NCBI RefSeq assembly: GCF_900167095.1
Contig: NZ_FUXG01000006.1
Location: forward strand, 97,424-161,423
Direction: 5' to 3'
Length of the DNA stretch: 64,000 bases
Source: Oceanospirillum multiglobuliferum
GTDB taxonomy: Bacteria; Pseudomonadota; Gammaproteobacteria; Pseudomonadales; Halomonadaceae
Shown here: piece after piece, positions 1 to 11,900 of the stretch
Layout: each line of letters starts with the position of its first letter
Numbering within the stretch: the stretch's first letter is position 1
The notes under the pieces: generated by a model
The model's database searches: none
The model's input: only the letters and a program-made list of their open reading frames with translations
What the model was told of the DNA's origin: nothing
Position numbers and translations under genes: made by a program

Positions 1-125
1 GCTTCTTTGATGATGTGATGGTGATGGCCGACGATGAGCAGGTTAAGAACAACCGCCTAGCTCTGTTAGCCTCTCTCAGCAGCTTATTCATGGAAGTGGC
101 GGATATCGCCCAATTACAGCAGTAA
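1..125 (+). CDS. glyS: Glycine-tRNA ligase beta subunit, C-terminal end (partial)
   Basis: This is the last 40 codons of a gene entering from the left edge; the reading frame starts at base 3 and ends with TAA at 123-125. The peptide ([13 protein letters not shown]..., then ADIAQLQQ at the end) matches the conserved C-terminus of bacterial GlyS, where a FFDxVMVM(A/N) segment closes the anticodon-binding region. GlyS is the large subunit of the alpha2beta2 glycyl-tRNA synthetase, which charges tRNA-Gly in the cytoplasm. In Pseudomonas, glyQ-glyS also sits beside gmhB and gyrB, so the position supports the call. Catalytic parts lie outside the window. Confidence 0.9.
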   Translation, partial: FFDDVMVMADDEQVKNNRLALLASLSSLFMEVADIAQLQQ

Positions 126-196
126 GTTAGACCGCGTACAAACCCTGACAACAGAGTTACAGTAAAGCTTCAAAACTGTCACTGTGTTTTCAAATC

Positions 197-227
197 AAAG
201 AGCCGTATCATTACGGCTCTTTTTTTT
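197..227 (+). terminator. Rho-independent terminator after glyS
   Basis: An 11-bp perfect stem (197-207 with 212-222) closes a 4-base TCAT loop and runs into a stretch of T (to 227). It lies 72 bases after the glyS stop and 35 bases before the gmhB start, so gmhB would need readthrough or a promoter overlapping this hairpin. Confidence 0.85.
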
Positions 228-261
228 ACCCACTCACCTCAAACAGTACAACAGCACTCTA

Positions 262-816
262 ATGAACAAACTGGTTATTCTAGATCGAGACGGCGTGATC
301 AACTTGGACTCCGATGCATTTGTAAAAAATGCCGACGAGTGGATCGAAATCCCTAGCAGTATCAGCGCCATTGCACGCTTATACAAAGCAGGCTATCAAA
401 TAGCCGTGGCCACCAACCAATCAGGGCTAGGAAGAGGCTATTTCAGCGCTGAAGATTTAGAGGCGATGCATGAGAAGATGGTTCGCTTAGTTGAGGCTGA
501 AGGGGGGCAGTTTGCCAGCATTCGCTTTTGCCCGCACCATCCAGAAGCGGGCTGTGATTGTCGCAAACCGCTTTCAGGTTTGTTAGACCAGATTAAAGCT
601 GAACTGAGCCTAGATAACTTTGATGGTGCCTATATGGTGGGTGATAGCCTACGAGACCTACAGGCAGGTGAAGGTAGAGGCTGTAAGGCAGTTCTGGTTA
701 AAACGGGTAAAGGTGAAAAAACCTTAGCTAAAAACGAAGGCTTAGAGAACGCTTTAGTCTTTGAGAACCTTGCAGAGTTTACCGATTGGTTATTAGATCA
801 AGCACAAAACGCTTAA
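262..816 (+). CDS. gmhB: D-glycero-beta-D-manno-heptose-1,7-bisphosphate 7-phosphatase
   Basis: This HAD-family phosphatase of 184 residues removes the C7 phosphate in ADP-heptose synthesis for the lipopolysaccharide inner core. Seen: the N-terminal nucleophile motif LDRDGVIN (DxD type), a TNQSGLGRGYF motif II region, the zinc-binding cluster CPHHPEAGCDCRKP typical of GmhB, and a C-terminal MVGDSLRDLQAG motif. The frame is open back to 184, but the extra upstream residues would be read through the glyS terminator and do not look like GmhB. The ATG at 262, directly before the conserved beta strand, is therefore preferred. GmhB lies between glyS and gyrB in Pseudomonas too. Confidence 0.93.
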   Translation: MNKLVILDRDGVINLDSDAFVKNADEWIEIPSSISAIARLYKAGYQIAVATNQSGLGRGYFSAEDLEAMHEKMVRLVEAEGGQFASIRFCPHHPEAGCDCRKPLSGLLDQIKAELSLDNFDGAYMVGDSLRDLQAGEGRGCKAVLVKTGKGEKTLAKNEGLENALVFENLAEFTDWLLDQAQNA

Positions 817-828
817 GCATCATGCTTG

Positions 829-844
829 TGTTTCACGTGAAACA
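829..844. promoter_or_regulatory. parS centromere site (perfect palindrome)
   Basis: TGTTTCACGTGAAACA is a perfect 16-bp palindrome matching the bacterial parS consensus TGTTNCACGTGAAACA bound by ParB. It lies between the convergent gmhB and gyrB genes, about 8 kb from the dnaA-rpmH origin. ParA and ParB are encoded at 21.3-23.2 kb. Confidence 0.93.
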
Positions 845-872
845 TTAAGTTGAAGATGCTTTTAAAGTTAAA

Positions 873-910
873 AAAAATGCGCCTTGGTTTTATCACCAAG
901 GCGCATTTTT
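873..910. terminator. Bidirectional terminator between gmhB and gyrB
   Basis: A 16-bp perfect stem (873-888 with 895-910) with a 6-base loop has A5 on one side and T5 on the other. It can stop transcripts from both the convergent gmhB (+) and gyrB (-). Confidence 0.9.
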
Positions 911-930
911 CGTTTATAGCAGGTACAAAC

Positions 931-4477
<3,547 letters not shown>

Positions 4478-4599
4478 GGCAAAACTCAGAGGAGGCGCTG
4501 GTGAGCAGCCCTGATCAAATGGGATTCATAAGGATCACAACAGGCAACCATTGCAATGAAAGGGGTATCCACTGTCCTAGCACTAGCAGCTTTGACCAA

Positions 4600-5106
4600 T
4601 TAATCCTTAGCTAAAAAAGACTCATGATAAGACACTTCACCCTGAGGCACATCACCTTGAATCACTAAAGCTTGAAAATACTCAGCAGGTACGCCTGAAA
4701 GCATGAGTCCCTCTTTAGGAGAAAATCCAAAGCGGTGATAGTAGCAAGGATCACCGAGTAACACGCAACCATACGCCCCTATTTGGTCTAGCGCTTGAAT
4801 AGCCGCCTCCATGAGCTTTGACCCGATACCTTTATTTTGACAGTTTGGGAGAACAGAGAGTGGGCCTAAACCATACCAGTGATCTGAGCCATCAGAAATC
4901 ACAACGGGAGATAGCGCAACATGACCAACGATATACCCGTTATCTTCCGCAATAAGAGAGACTGACAAAGCATTCGAGTTGCGAAGCGCTCTAACAATAA
5001 ACTGTTCCGTATGATCCGTGTGTGGAGCTTCAAGAAATGCCGCAACAGTCAGCTCATCAATGCATTGAGCATCCTCAGGTTGTTCTGGTCTGATTTTGAT
5101 ATGCAT
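4600..5106 (-). CDS. GNAT-family N-acetyltransferase (YhbS-like)
   Basis: This 168-residue protein has the GNAT acetyl-CoA fold. Seen: IRPEQPEDAQCIDELTVAAF at the N-terminus, a GPLSVLPNCQNKGIGSKLM motif A with the Q-x-x-G-x-G pyrophosphate loop (residues 90-95), and the YYHRFGF segment typical of the YhbS subgroup. The acceptor substrate cannot be told. It lies 28 bases downstream of the Ymh-like gene on the same strand, so the two probably share a transcript. Both sit between recF and dnaN, where relatives usually have no gene. A 9-base direct repeat (TTGACCAAT) overlaps its stop codon and recurs at 6113. Confidence 0.85.
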   Translation of the reverse strand: MHIKIRPEQPEDAQCIDELTVAAFLEAPHTDHTEQFIVRALRNSNALSVSLIAEDNGYIVGHVALSPVVISDGSDHWYGLGPLSVLPNCQNKGIGSKLMEAAIQALDQIGAYGCVLLGDPCYYHRFGFSPKEGLMLSGVPAEYFQALVIQGDVPQGEVSYHESFLAKD

Positions 5107-5134
5107 TCTGAATGCTCCTAGTCGTTAAATATGA

Positions 5135-5962
5135 TTAAGACTTTCCCATGTACATCTTTTTAGCCTCAATGGCACCATCAAGCCTCCGGTGAATCAAAGA
5201 CACTGTAGATAAGATATCAAGTGCATCCTGTTCATCAATCTTCCAAATTATTTTCGGCATATGCGCTGTAGTATTTCTAAAGGTACCAAAGACTCCTTTG
5301 AGTAAGTTACAAAAGCCCTTCTGCTCACTTTGTTGGCTTTCTGTTTCAAGTGAACTCAATGCCAAGTGCGGTACTTTACCTTTAAAAGAAAAAGCCTCAT
5401 CAACCAGTGCGGCTCCATCAAGCGTTAGGCCTGTTTTCTTTCGAATTTTATCCGCAATACTTTTAGTCGCTTCGAAAACTGCATGAAAGTAATTATCGAC
5501 TAATAGCTCTTCCTTGCAGAACATGAGTACGTCTGAATGCACCTTTCTTACCAAGAGATTATTTTTTAGCTTTGTCGCACGCTCTGCCGCCTCAGATAAA
5601 GTACTGACCTTAGATACCTCTCGGACAACTCCATCTTCTTCAAGCTCCAAACCCTCAAAGCAGAGTACCTTATTAAGTTTCTGCCGAGTGACTTCAAACC
5701 AAGCGTGATTATCAAAATATCTTGCAGGCAGCATTACATGTTGGACGAATCCAATAACGTTATTTGCACAACGATCAGCTTCCTGTTTCATTCTAAGCGA
5801 GTCGTAGAGGCGTCGCCATTTTGTAGAGCTTAGGCAAGGATCGTCTATATCACACGCATCAAGAAATGTGGTTATTTCACTGCCAGTGATACCTTCGGAC
5901 GTATCCCCTAAAATCTTAGATAACGACTCAATAGACCCCAGATTTAGCTTTGGTATAGGCAC
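5135..5962 (-). CDS. TIGR02391/Ymh-family protein of unknown function
   Basis: This 275-residue soluble protein carries no signal peptide or membrane segment. Its C-terminal half resembles the TIGR02391 (Hypoth_Ymh) family: FHAVFEATKSIADKIRKKTG, then DGAALVDEAFS, then SEQKGFCNLLKGVFGTFRN-TTAH. The R229-x4-H234 spacing, with N after R, is the R-x4-6-H pattern of HEPN ribonuclease-type domains, a superfamily common in toxins and phage-defence proteins. Membership of this family in that superfamily is from memory and not proven here. The N-terminal 130 residues are not recognised. It is followed at 28 bases by a GNAT gene. Function remains unknown; RNA cleavage or defence is only an inference. 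Confidence 0.75.
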   Translation of the reverse strand: MPIPKLNLGSIESLSKILGDTSEGITGSEITTFLDACDIDDPCLSSTKWRRLYDSLRMKQEADRCANNVIGFVQHVMLPARYFDNHAWFEVTRQKLNKVLCFEGLELEEDGVVREVSKVSTLSEAAERATKLKNNLLVRKVHSDVLMFCKEELLVDNYFHAVFEATKSIADKIRKKTGLTLDGAALVDEAFSFKGKVPHLALSSLETESQQSEQKGFCNLLKGVFGTFRNTTAHMPKIIWKIDEQDALDILSTVSLIHRRLDGAIEAKKMYMGKS

Positions 5963-6085
5963 GAATCAATCCTTAACTCTAATATTATTACTAAACGGCA
6001 ATAAAATAGCTGGCTAAAACAAAAATGAATGAGTAATAGCTAACCTTTTCAGCCACAGCTTTCATAATTCATTGATGTCTTAAAT

Positions 6086-6144
6086 AAAAAAAAGGGCACC
6101 CATTCAATACGCTTGACCAATCAAAACGTAACACTGGATGCCCT
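6086..6144 (-). terminator. dnaN terminator with a long branched loop
   Basis: On the minus strand, a 10-bp stem (6135-6144 with 6093-6102, one G-T pair) is followed by eight T. Its 32-base loop forms a second hairpin (about 6111-6130). It separates dnaN from the accessory genes downstream, which therefore need their own promoter. The inner hairpin contains the flanking 9-base repeat. Confidence 0.7.
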
Positions 6145-6169
6145 CTTTGTTCTTAAAATAGCAGAGCGT

Positions 6170-7276
6170 CTACAAACGCATAGGCATCACGACATAGAGT
6201 GAATCACCCTTTTCACCAAACTCTTCTACCAACGCACTGCTATTCGGATCGGATACTGTAAGCTGTACTTGTTCGTTGCTCAGTACATCTAATACATCAA
6301 TCATGTAGGTCACGTTGAAACCAATCTCTAACGCGGCACCCTGATACTCAATGCTGATATTTTCTTCAGCTTCTTCTTGCTCAGGGTTATTGGCCGTCAC
6401 TTGTAAGTTGCCGTCACTTAAAGTCAAACGAACGCCACGGTATTTTTCATTGGAAAGAATAGAGGCACGGTGTAACACTTCACGCAGTTGTAAACGGTTG
6501 GTCACAATGACTTTATTACCGTTGCGTGGAATGACGCGTTCATATTCTGGAAACTTACCATCGACCAATTTCGAGGTGAAAATATAGTCTCCGGTTTTAA
6601 TGCGGATGTGATTGCTACCTAACACCACCTGTACAGGGGTGTCGGAGTCATCAAACAAACGACCTAAGCCCACAATACCTTTGTGCGGTACGATGGCGCG
6701 AATAGTACTGGCAGATTCATGGGCTAGTGGCAAAGAGCAAGTCGCTAGGCGGTGCCCATCAGTGGCAACGCTACGTAACAAACCCGGTGAAAGCTCTAAT
6801 AGCATACCGTTCAGATAATAACGTACATCTTGCTGCGCCATGGCAAATGCCGTGCGATCCAGTAGACGTTTAAACTGCCCCTGAGTCAGACTGAATGATA
6901 AATCTTGCTGGCTTTCTTCTACTTTAGGGAATTCTGCTGCGGGTAAGGTGGCTAATGAGAAACGGCTTCGACCTGCACGGATATGCACTTTTTGATCTTG
7001 AACCGAAAACTCAATCTGACTTTGATCAGGTAGTGATTTACAGATATCAAACAGTTTACGGGCAGGTACGGTGATTGCGCCTGCGGTTTCAATCTGTTCC
7101 AGTGCAAGGTGGCTGACAATCTCTACTTCTAAATCAGTACCTGTTAACGATAAACCTTGCTGATCTGCTACCACTAAAACATTGGATAAAACAGGTAAGG
7201 TTTGGCGACGTTCCACTACGCCATTCAAAAGCTGTAATGGACGTAATAAAGCCTCACGGGAGATAGAGAATTTCAT
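6170..7276 (-). CDS. dnaN: DNA polymerase III beta sliding clamp
   Basis: This 368-residue protein has the length and three-domain repeat of the beta clamp, the ring that tethers DNA polymerase III to the template and interacts with Hda to inactivate DnaA. Seen: the start MKFSISREALLRPLQ, the central YYLNGMLLEL and ATDGHRLA motifs, and the C-terminal VVMPMRL, which forms part of the peptide-binding pocket. It lies 63 bases downstream of dnaA on the same strand and has its own terminator at 6086-6144. Confidence 0.98.
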   Translation of the reverse strand: MKFSISREALLRPLQLLNGVVERRQTLPVLSNVLVVADQQGLSLTGTDLEVEIVSHLALEQIETAGAITVPARKLFDICKSLPDQSQIEFSVQDQKVHIRAGRSRFSLATLPAAEFPKVEESQQDLSFSLTQGQFKRLLDRTAFAMAQQDVRYYLNGMLLELSPGLLRSVATDGHRLATCSLPLAHESASTIRAIVPHKGIVGLGRLFDDSDTPVQVVLGSNHIRIKTGDYIFTSKLVDGKFPEYERVIPRNGNKVIVTNRLQLREVLHRASILSNEKYRGVRLTLSDGNLQVTANNPEQEEAEENISIEYQGAALEIGFNVTYMIDVLDVLSNEQVQLTVSDPNSSALVEEFGEKGDSLYVVMPMRL

Positions 7277-7339
7277 GTGTTAATAATTCCGTAAACAGGT
7301 AACAAATTTCGTTTATAGGGTCACGCGTGAAGCGATCAA

Positions 7340-8860
7340 TCAGCTGGTTAATGCCCGCAGTAGATTTTTATAATCTTCTCTAATTTCAGCATTCTCTTCC
7401 TGCAACTCTTTTACTTTTCGACAAGCGTGTAGCACTGTGGTGTGATCACGACCGCCAAAGGCATCTCCAATCTCTGGCAAGCTGTGATTCGTCAACTCTT
7501 TAGCCAGTGCCATCGCTACTTGTCGAGGCCTTGCCACCGAGCGGCTACGACGCTTTGAAAGCAGATCGGGTAGTTTGATGCTGTAATACTCGGCAACAGT
7601 ACGCTGAATATTGTCGATACCCACTTGTTTATCTTGCACCGCAAATAAGTCACGCAGCGATTCACGAATAAACTCGGTGGTGATCGGTTGACCACGGAAG
7701 TGAGAATCTGCGATAACTTTTTTCAAAGCCCCCTCTAACTCTCGTACGTTAGAGCGCACTTTTTGGGCAATAAAGAAAGCGGCATCATCGGGTAATAATA
7801 CCCGCGCTTGATCGGCTTTTTTCTTCAAAATAGCCACACGGGTTTCAAGCTCTGGTGGATCAATGGCAACAGTTAAGCCCCAACCAAAACGAGATTTTAA
7901 ACGCTCTTCCATGCCGCTAATCTCTTTAGGGTAGCGGTCACTGGTTAGAATCATCTGCTGACCACCCTCAAGCAAGGCATTAAAGGTGTGGAAAAACTCT
8001 TCTTGTGAGCGTTCTTTACCCGCAAAAAACTGAATATCATCAATCAGTAAGGCATCTACGCTGCGATAAAGGCGCTTAAAGTCGTTAATCGCATTCAGTT
8101 GTAGTGCTTTTACCATATCGGCAACAAAGCGTTCAGAGTGCAAATACATCACTTTAGCATTTGGGTTTTGCTGTACGAGATAATTACCGACAGCATGCAT
8201 TAAGTGCGTTTTACCCAAGCCCACACCACCATATAAAAAGAGAGGGTTATAGGCACCACCAGGGTTTTCAGCCACTTGTCGAGAGGCCGCACGTGCTAGC
8301 TGGTTTGATTTACCCTCAACAAAGGTTTCAAACGTGAAGTTGGAGTTTAAAGCGCGCTGATGTTTTAAAGCGCCATCAACCTGTACATTACGAGGTTCTG
8401 ATTTGCCAGAATGAGTAATAATTGCAGGTGCATGGGTGATATGTACTTCAGGCTGTTCTATTACCCTTTCTTCAACTAACTCGCCTTGTTGTTCATTCTG
8501 ATTTGAAGCTTGGTATTCAGGTTCAGAGATAAAATTCGGTTTTGGGGATGCTGTACGCACAATTACCCCTGGCGGAGTTACCGAGCGATTTAATACCTGT
8601 GGATTAGAAGCAGAACGTTTGCTGCCTATCTCTAGAATAAGTTGTGGTGGTTGCTGATTGCTCAGCTCATTTAGCAACTCTGCAATTCTAGTCAAATATT
8701 TATCTGACACCCACTGCAAAACAAACCGGTTCGGCGCCAACAGCTTTAAGCTTTGGCCTTCAGTCTCAACCTGAAGTGGCCGAATCCAAGTATTAAACTG
8801 TTGTGATGGTAGTTCATCTTGCAGATAGCCCAAACATTTCTGCCATAGAGTTACAGACAC
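7340..8860 (-). CDS. dnaA: Chromosomal replication initiator protein DnaA
   Basis: This 506-residue initiator binds DnaA boxes and opens the origin. Domain I is at 1-85; a long variable linker (about 85-170, rich in Q, E and P) makes it longer than E. coli DnaA (467); the AAA+ domain has Walker [10 protein letters not shown] (211-219), Walker [10 protein letters not shown] and an arginine-finger region; domain IV carries [18 protein letters not shown] and the signature [14 protein letters not shown]. The start is GTG at 8858-8860, with GGGGA five bases upstream. The promoter -35 element overlaps a DnaA box (8915-8923), which fits autorepression. Confidence 0.98.
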   Translation of the reverse strand: MSVTLWQKCLGYLQDELPSQQFNTWIRPLQVETEGQSLKLLAPNRFVLQWVSDKYLTRIAELLNELSNQQPPQLILEIGSKRSASNPQVLNRSVTPPGVIVRTASPKPNFISEPEYQASNQNEQQGELVEERVIEQPEVHITHAPAIITHSGKSEPRNVQVDGALKHQRALNSNFTFETFVEGKSNQLARAASRQVAENPGGAYNPLFLYGGVGLGKTHLMHAVGNYLVQQNPNAKVMYLHSERFVADMVKALQLNAINDFKRLYRSVDALLIDDIQFFAGKERSQEEFFHTFNALLEGGQQMILTSDRYPKEISGMEERLKSRFGWGLTVAIDPPELETRVAILKKKADQARVLLPDDAAFFIAQKVRSNVRELEGALKKVIADSHFRGQPITTEFIRESLRDLFAVQDKQVGIDNIQRTVAEYYSIKLPDLLSKRRSRSVARPRQVAMALAKELTNHSLPEIGDAFGGRDHTTVLHACRKVKELQEENAEIREDYKNLLRALTS

Positions 8861-8892
8861 AGCACATCCCCGAAGAAAAAAGCAAAGACAGC

Positions 8893-8921
8893 ATTTTAGC
8901 CCTTCACCCTTAAGTTATCCA
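8893..8921 (-). promoter_or_regulatory. Predicted dnaA promoter overlapping a DnaA box
   Basis: Read on the minus strand: TGGATA, 17 bases, TAAAAT. The -35 hexamer (8916-8921) lies inside the perfect DnaA box TTATCCACA at 8915-8923, so DnaA bound there would occlude RNA polymerase. The start site would fall near 8886, giving a leader of about 25 bases. Confidence 0.55.
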
Positions 8922-9330
8922 CATCCAGCCTGAGATTTATCGTTTTTTTGCTTAATTTTTACTGTGGATAACTAGGTCGTCCAGTCCAGTTGAACTACCC
9001 TTCAATTTCAGTGCATAATTTGCCCTGTGTATAAACTGCTTTTTTGTCCACAGCAGTTGCTCAGCAATCTGACAGTCTTATGGCAATTCATCCGATTATT
9101 TATACAATGCTGAAGAGCTTATTAATACTAGGCTCATTACACTTATCCACAGAATTAAGCTTATCCAATAAACATAACATCTATTATCTCTTTTTATATA
9201 TTTAAGATCTTATTTCTTTTATTTATCTGTGGGTATAAGTTTGTCGATTGACCATTTCTGCTCAAAAATTTGATAGGTTTCTTCGTTGATCAAAAAAGCA
9301 CCATTTCCAGTTATTTCACTTATTCACACC
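8911..9330. other. Origin of replication region between dnaA and rpmH
   Basis: The 587-base gap between dnaA and rpmH holds five consensus DnaA boxes (TTATNCACA): 8915-8923 (+), 8963-8971 (-), 9026-9034 (-), 9143-9151 (+) and 9320-9328 (+). There is also a one-mismatch box at 9044-9052. An AT-rich stretch at about 9160-9225 includes GATCTTATTTCTTTT, close to the E. coli 13-mer pattern, and is the likely unwinding element. In Pseudomonas the functional origin lies in this same interval. No gene is visible in the gap. Confidence 0.88.
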
Positions 9331-9348
9331 CTTTTTTCGAAGAATGGT

Positions 9349-9377
9349 TTGAAGTCTTGCAATTTATTCTCTAGAAT
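9349..9377 (+). promoter_or_regulatory. Predicted rpmH promoter
   Basis: TTGAAG, 17 bases, TAGAAT followed by a TCCGCCCC discriminator gives a good sigma70 promoter just after the last DnaA box. A small leader hairpin (9399-9415, GGCGCA stem) lies between it and rpmH. Confidence 0.65.
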
Positions 9378-9447
9378 TCCGCCCCTGATCTAAGACTAGG
9401 CGCACTTTCTGCGCCATTTCGTAAGTGAAAGTGTGGGATAAACAGTC

Positions 9448-9582
9448 ATGAAAAGAACTTTTCAACCTAGCGTTCTAAAACGCAAACGTAATCACGGTTT
9501 CCGTGCTCGTATGGCAACAAAGAACGGTCGTAAGCTAATTGCACGTCGTCGTGCACGTGGTCGCGCTCGTCTTTCTGCTTAA
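9448..9582 (+). CDS. rpmH: 50S ribosomal protein L34
   Basis: This very short, arginine- and lysine-rich protein of 44 residues reads [20 protein letters not shown] at the start and ends [12 protein letters not shown], the textbook L34 sequence. It belongs to the large ribosomal subunit. It is followed 21 bases later by rnpA, the conserved partner, and its position next to the origin is conserved in most bacteria. Confidence 0.98.
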   Translation: MKRTFQPSVLKRKRNHGFRARMATKNGRKLIARRRARGRARLSA

Positions 9583-9603
9583 TAACTGGCTAGCTTAGGC
9601 TTA

Positions 9604-10002
9604 ATGACCAGTTACGGGTTTCCTCGGCAGGTACGTTTGTTATCTGCTGGGGATTACCGATCCGTTTTTGACGACGCCCAGATCAAAGTACATGGTCGTT
9701 GTTTTCTGATTCTTGCTAGACCCAATGCCCTCCCTCATGCTCGTATCGGTTTAGTACTCGCGAAGAAAAATCTTCGTCGTGCGGTTGATCGTAATCGTAT
9801 TCGTCGCCTAACCCGTGAAGCTTTCAGATTAAATCAGCATCAATTACCTGCACTTGATATCGTCTTGCTGACCAAAAAAGGTTTAGCAGAGGTCAGTTCA
9901 GAAGATTATGTTGAGCAACTGACTTACGCCTGGAAGCGTTTAGAGAAGCTAAGTCGCAAGTTTCAGACCAGTCATTCTGCTGAAAGCCAGACCAAAGACT
10001 AA
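9604..10002 (+). CDS. rnpA: Ribonuclease P protein component
   Basis: This 132-residue basic protein helps the RNase P RNA trim the 5' leader of precursor tRNAs. Seen: the start FPRQVRLLSAGDYRSVF, the central VLAKKNLRRAVDRNRIRRLTRE RNA-binding signature (RNR motif) and LDIVLLTKKG near the C-terminus. The gene follows rpmH closely and is probably co-transcribed with it. The next gene is yidC, at 121 bases; yidD, normally in between, is not present. Confidence 0.96.
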   Translation: MTSYGFPRQVRLLSAGDYRSVFDDAQIKVHGRCFLILARPNALPHARIGLVLAKKNLRRAVDRNRIRRLTREAFRLNQHQLPALDIVLLTKKGLAEVSSEDYVEQLTYAWKRLEKLSRKFQTSHSAESQTKD

Positions 10003-10028
10003 GTAATAAAGACAAATCAACCGCTTAT

Positions 10029-10045
10029 TTGGCAATATTTGCCAA
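10029..10045. other. Inverted repeat in the rnpA-yidC gap
   Basis: TTGGCAA, TAT, TTGCCAA forms a 7-bp hairpin with a three-base loop. No T tract follows, so it does not look like a terminator. It occupies the 121-base interval where yidD would be expected. Confidence 0.5.
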
Positions 10046-10123
10046 GGTACGGGTTGCCACTTTGCTTATCCGCCCTCAAAATAGCATCTCTTTTTTTAAC
10101 ACGAATCCGGTAAGAGCATACCC

Positions 10124-11788
10124 ATGGACGTGAAACGTTTAATTCTGATCGTCTCGCTGGCTTTAGTGTCTTATCTGATGGTGGTTCAATGGAATCAGGA
10201 CTATGGTCCACAGGCAAATGCACCTGTGGCACAAAATGTTCTGCCTTCATCAGCACCTTCAGCCAATGGCACAGTATCCAGCGATGACATCCCAAAAAAT
10301 GCAGTCGCCACTGAAGCAACCGAAAACACAGTAGTCAGCAAAAGTCTGATTGAAGTGCGTACAGATGTTTTAGATCTGCGTATTGATCCTAAAGGCGGTG
10401 ATGTTGTTTATGCCGCACTGCCAGAACATAAATACCATGCTGATGTAGCTGATGTGCCTTTTGTTCTTCTGGAGCAAAATGCGAATCGAGTGTATGTGGC
10501 GCAAAGTGGTTTAGCAGGTACTAACGGCCCTGATGCCTCTAAACAAGGTCGTCCAGTTTATAGTGCTGATAAAACACTGTTTGAACTGGCGCAAGGACAA
10601 GATGAATTAAATGTTGATCTTGTTTTTGTACAAGACAGCGGTGCAGAGATTACTAAGCGTTTTACTTTCCAACGCGGCCAATATGCGGTGAAGGTCAGCT
10701 ACCTGATCAACAACAAAGGCAGCGAGGTATGGAAAGGTTATCTTTTTGCTCAGCTCAAACGTGATAACACCCCTGATCCATCACAAAGTGAAGGTATGGG
10801 TATGCAGTCTTATCTGGGGGCTGCATTCTCTTCAACAGAAGAGAACTATGAAAAAATCACCTTTGATAATATTCAGGAAAAGCAGTACCGCCGTGAAACG
10901 ATTGGTGGTTGGGCTGCTATTATCCAACACTACTTTGTCAGTGCTTGGGTACCTGAACAAGATAGCAAACAAGTGTTCAGTACCCGTGCTAACGCCCAAC
11001 ACCAAAATATTGTGGGCTTTACCAGCGGTGAAACCCTTGTACAGCCGGGTGAACAAGCAACAGTTTCAGCCAAGCTTTTTGTGGGGCCTAAATATAAAGA
11101 TCAACTGGAAGCGACTGCACCACACCTTGAGTTAACTGTTGACTTCGGTTGGCTGTGGTTTATCGCACAACCTTTGTTCCTGCTGTTGGATCTGATTCAT
11201 GGCTTTGTGGGCAACTGGGGTTGGTCGATTATCTTCTTGACCGTATTGGTGAAAGCCTCTTTCTTCCACCTGTCAGCTTCTTCTTATCGCTCAATGGCCA
11301 ATATGCGCCGTGTGGGCCCAGAGCTACAACGCATGAAAGAGCGTTATGGTGATGATCGTCAGAAGATGTCTCAGGCGATGATGGAGCTGTACAAGAAAGA
11401 GAAGATCAACCCGATTGGTGGCTGTTTACCTATTCTGATCCAGATGCCCGTGTTTATCGCACTGTACTGGATGTTGATGGAAAGTGTTGAACTGCGCCAT
11501 GCGCCATTTATGTTGTGGATCACTGACTTGTCAATGAAGGATCCTTACTTCGTGCTACCAATCATCATGGGCGCGTCGATGTTTGTTCAGCAACTGTTGA
11601 ACCCAACACCGCCGGACCCAATGCAGGCTAAGCTGATGAAAGCACTGCCGCTGGTGTTCACGGTATTCTTCTTATGGTTCCCGTCTGGTCTGGTGATCTA
11701 CTGGATTGTGAACAACGTGTTGTCGATTGCACAGCAGTACGTGATCACTAAAAACATTGAGAAAAATGCTGGGCCGATCAAGTCCTAA
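10124..11788 (+). CDS. yidC: Membrane protein insertase YidC
   Basis: This 554-residue inner-membrane insertase works alone or with SecYEG; the ATP synthase c subunit encoded nearby is a classic client. Seen: an N-terminal anchor (MDVKRLILIVSLALVSYLM), a periplasmic domain of roughly 60-340 with FTFQRGQYAVKVSYLI, then the five-helix core beginning VDFGWLWFIAQPLF. The core includes GWSIIFLTVLVKASFFHLSA, carrying the conserved groove lysine/arginine region, and ends FFLWFPSGLVIYWIVNN. It is followed by a strong terminator at 11806. Confidence 0.98.
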   Translation: MDVKRLILIVSLALVSYLMVVQWNQDYGPQANAPVAQNVLPSSAPSANGTVSSDDIPKNAVATEATENTVVSKSLIEVRTDVLDLRIDPKGGDVVYAALPEHKYHADVADVPFVLLEQNANRVYVAQSGLAGTNGPDASKQGRPVYSADKTLFELAQGQDELNVDLVFVQDSGAEITKRFTFQRGQYAVKVSYLINNKGSEVWKGYLFAQLKRDNTPDPSQSEGMGMQSYLGAAFSSTEENYEKITFDNIQEKQYRRETIGGWAAIIQHYFVSAWVPEQDSKQVFSTRANAQHQNIVGFTSGETLVQPGEQATVSAKLFVGPKYKDQLEATAPHLELTVDFGWLWFIAQPLFLLLDLIHGFVGNWGWSIIFLTVLVKASFFHLSASSYRSMANMRRVGPELQRMKERYGDDRQKMSQAMMELYKKEKINPIGGCLPILIQMPVFIALYWMLMESVELRHAPFMLWITDLSMKDPYFVLPIIMGASMFVQQLLNPTPPDPMQAKLMKALPLVFTVFFLWFPSGLVIYWIVNNVLSIAQQYVITKNIEKNAGPIKS

Positions 11789-11805
11789 CGGATCATTGGC
11801 CTAAC

Positions 11806-11829
11806 AAAAAGCCCCTGCGGGGGCTTTTT
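11806..11829 (+). terminator. Terminator after yidC
   Basis: AAAAAGCCCC, TGCG, GGGGCTTTTT: a GC-rich perfect hairpin with a T tract, 18 bases after the yidC stop. It closes the rpmH-rnpA-yidC unit and separates it from mnmE. Confidence 0.93.
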
Positions 11830-11900
11830 GCGTTTTAACAGAAGCGACTATTATTTATTCAACTCACTCAGACCTTTTTCAGCCTAAGCAGGAGCCGACC

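Larger units (their letters stand above)
4592..6121. repeat. Short direct repeats flanking the recF-dnaN insert
   Basis: TTGACCAAT occurs at 4592-4600, overlapping the GNAT stop codon, and again at 6113-6121 in the loop of the dnaN terminator. The two copies bracket the two accessory genes in the same orientation, with GCT(T) before each. Nine bases is short and could be coincidence. If real, it could be a target duplication or recombination scar. Confidence 0.35.

Noticed and set aside
9044..9052. TTGTCCACA as a sixth full DnaA box
   Set aside because: It has one mismatch in a usually invariant position; kept only as a weak site within the origin.
10017..10319. 100-codon minus-strand open frame across the yidC start
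   Set aside because: It is antisense to the conserved yidC start, with no family features and no ribosome site. It is not a displaced yidD.
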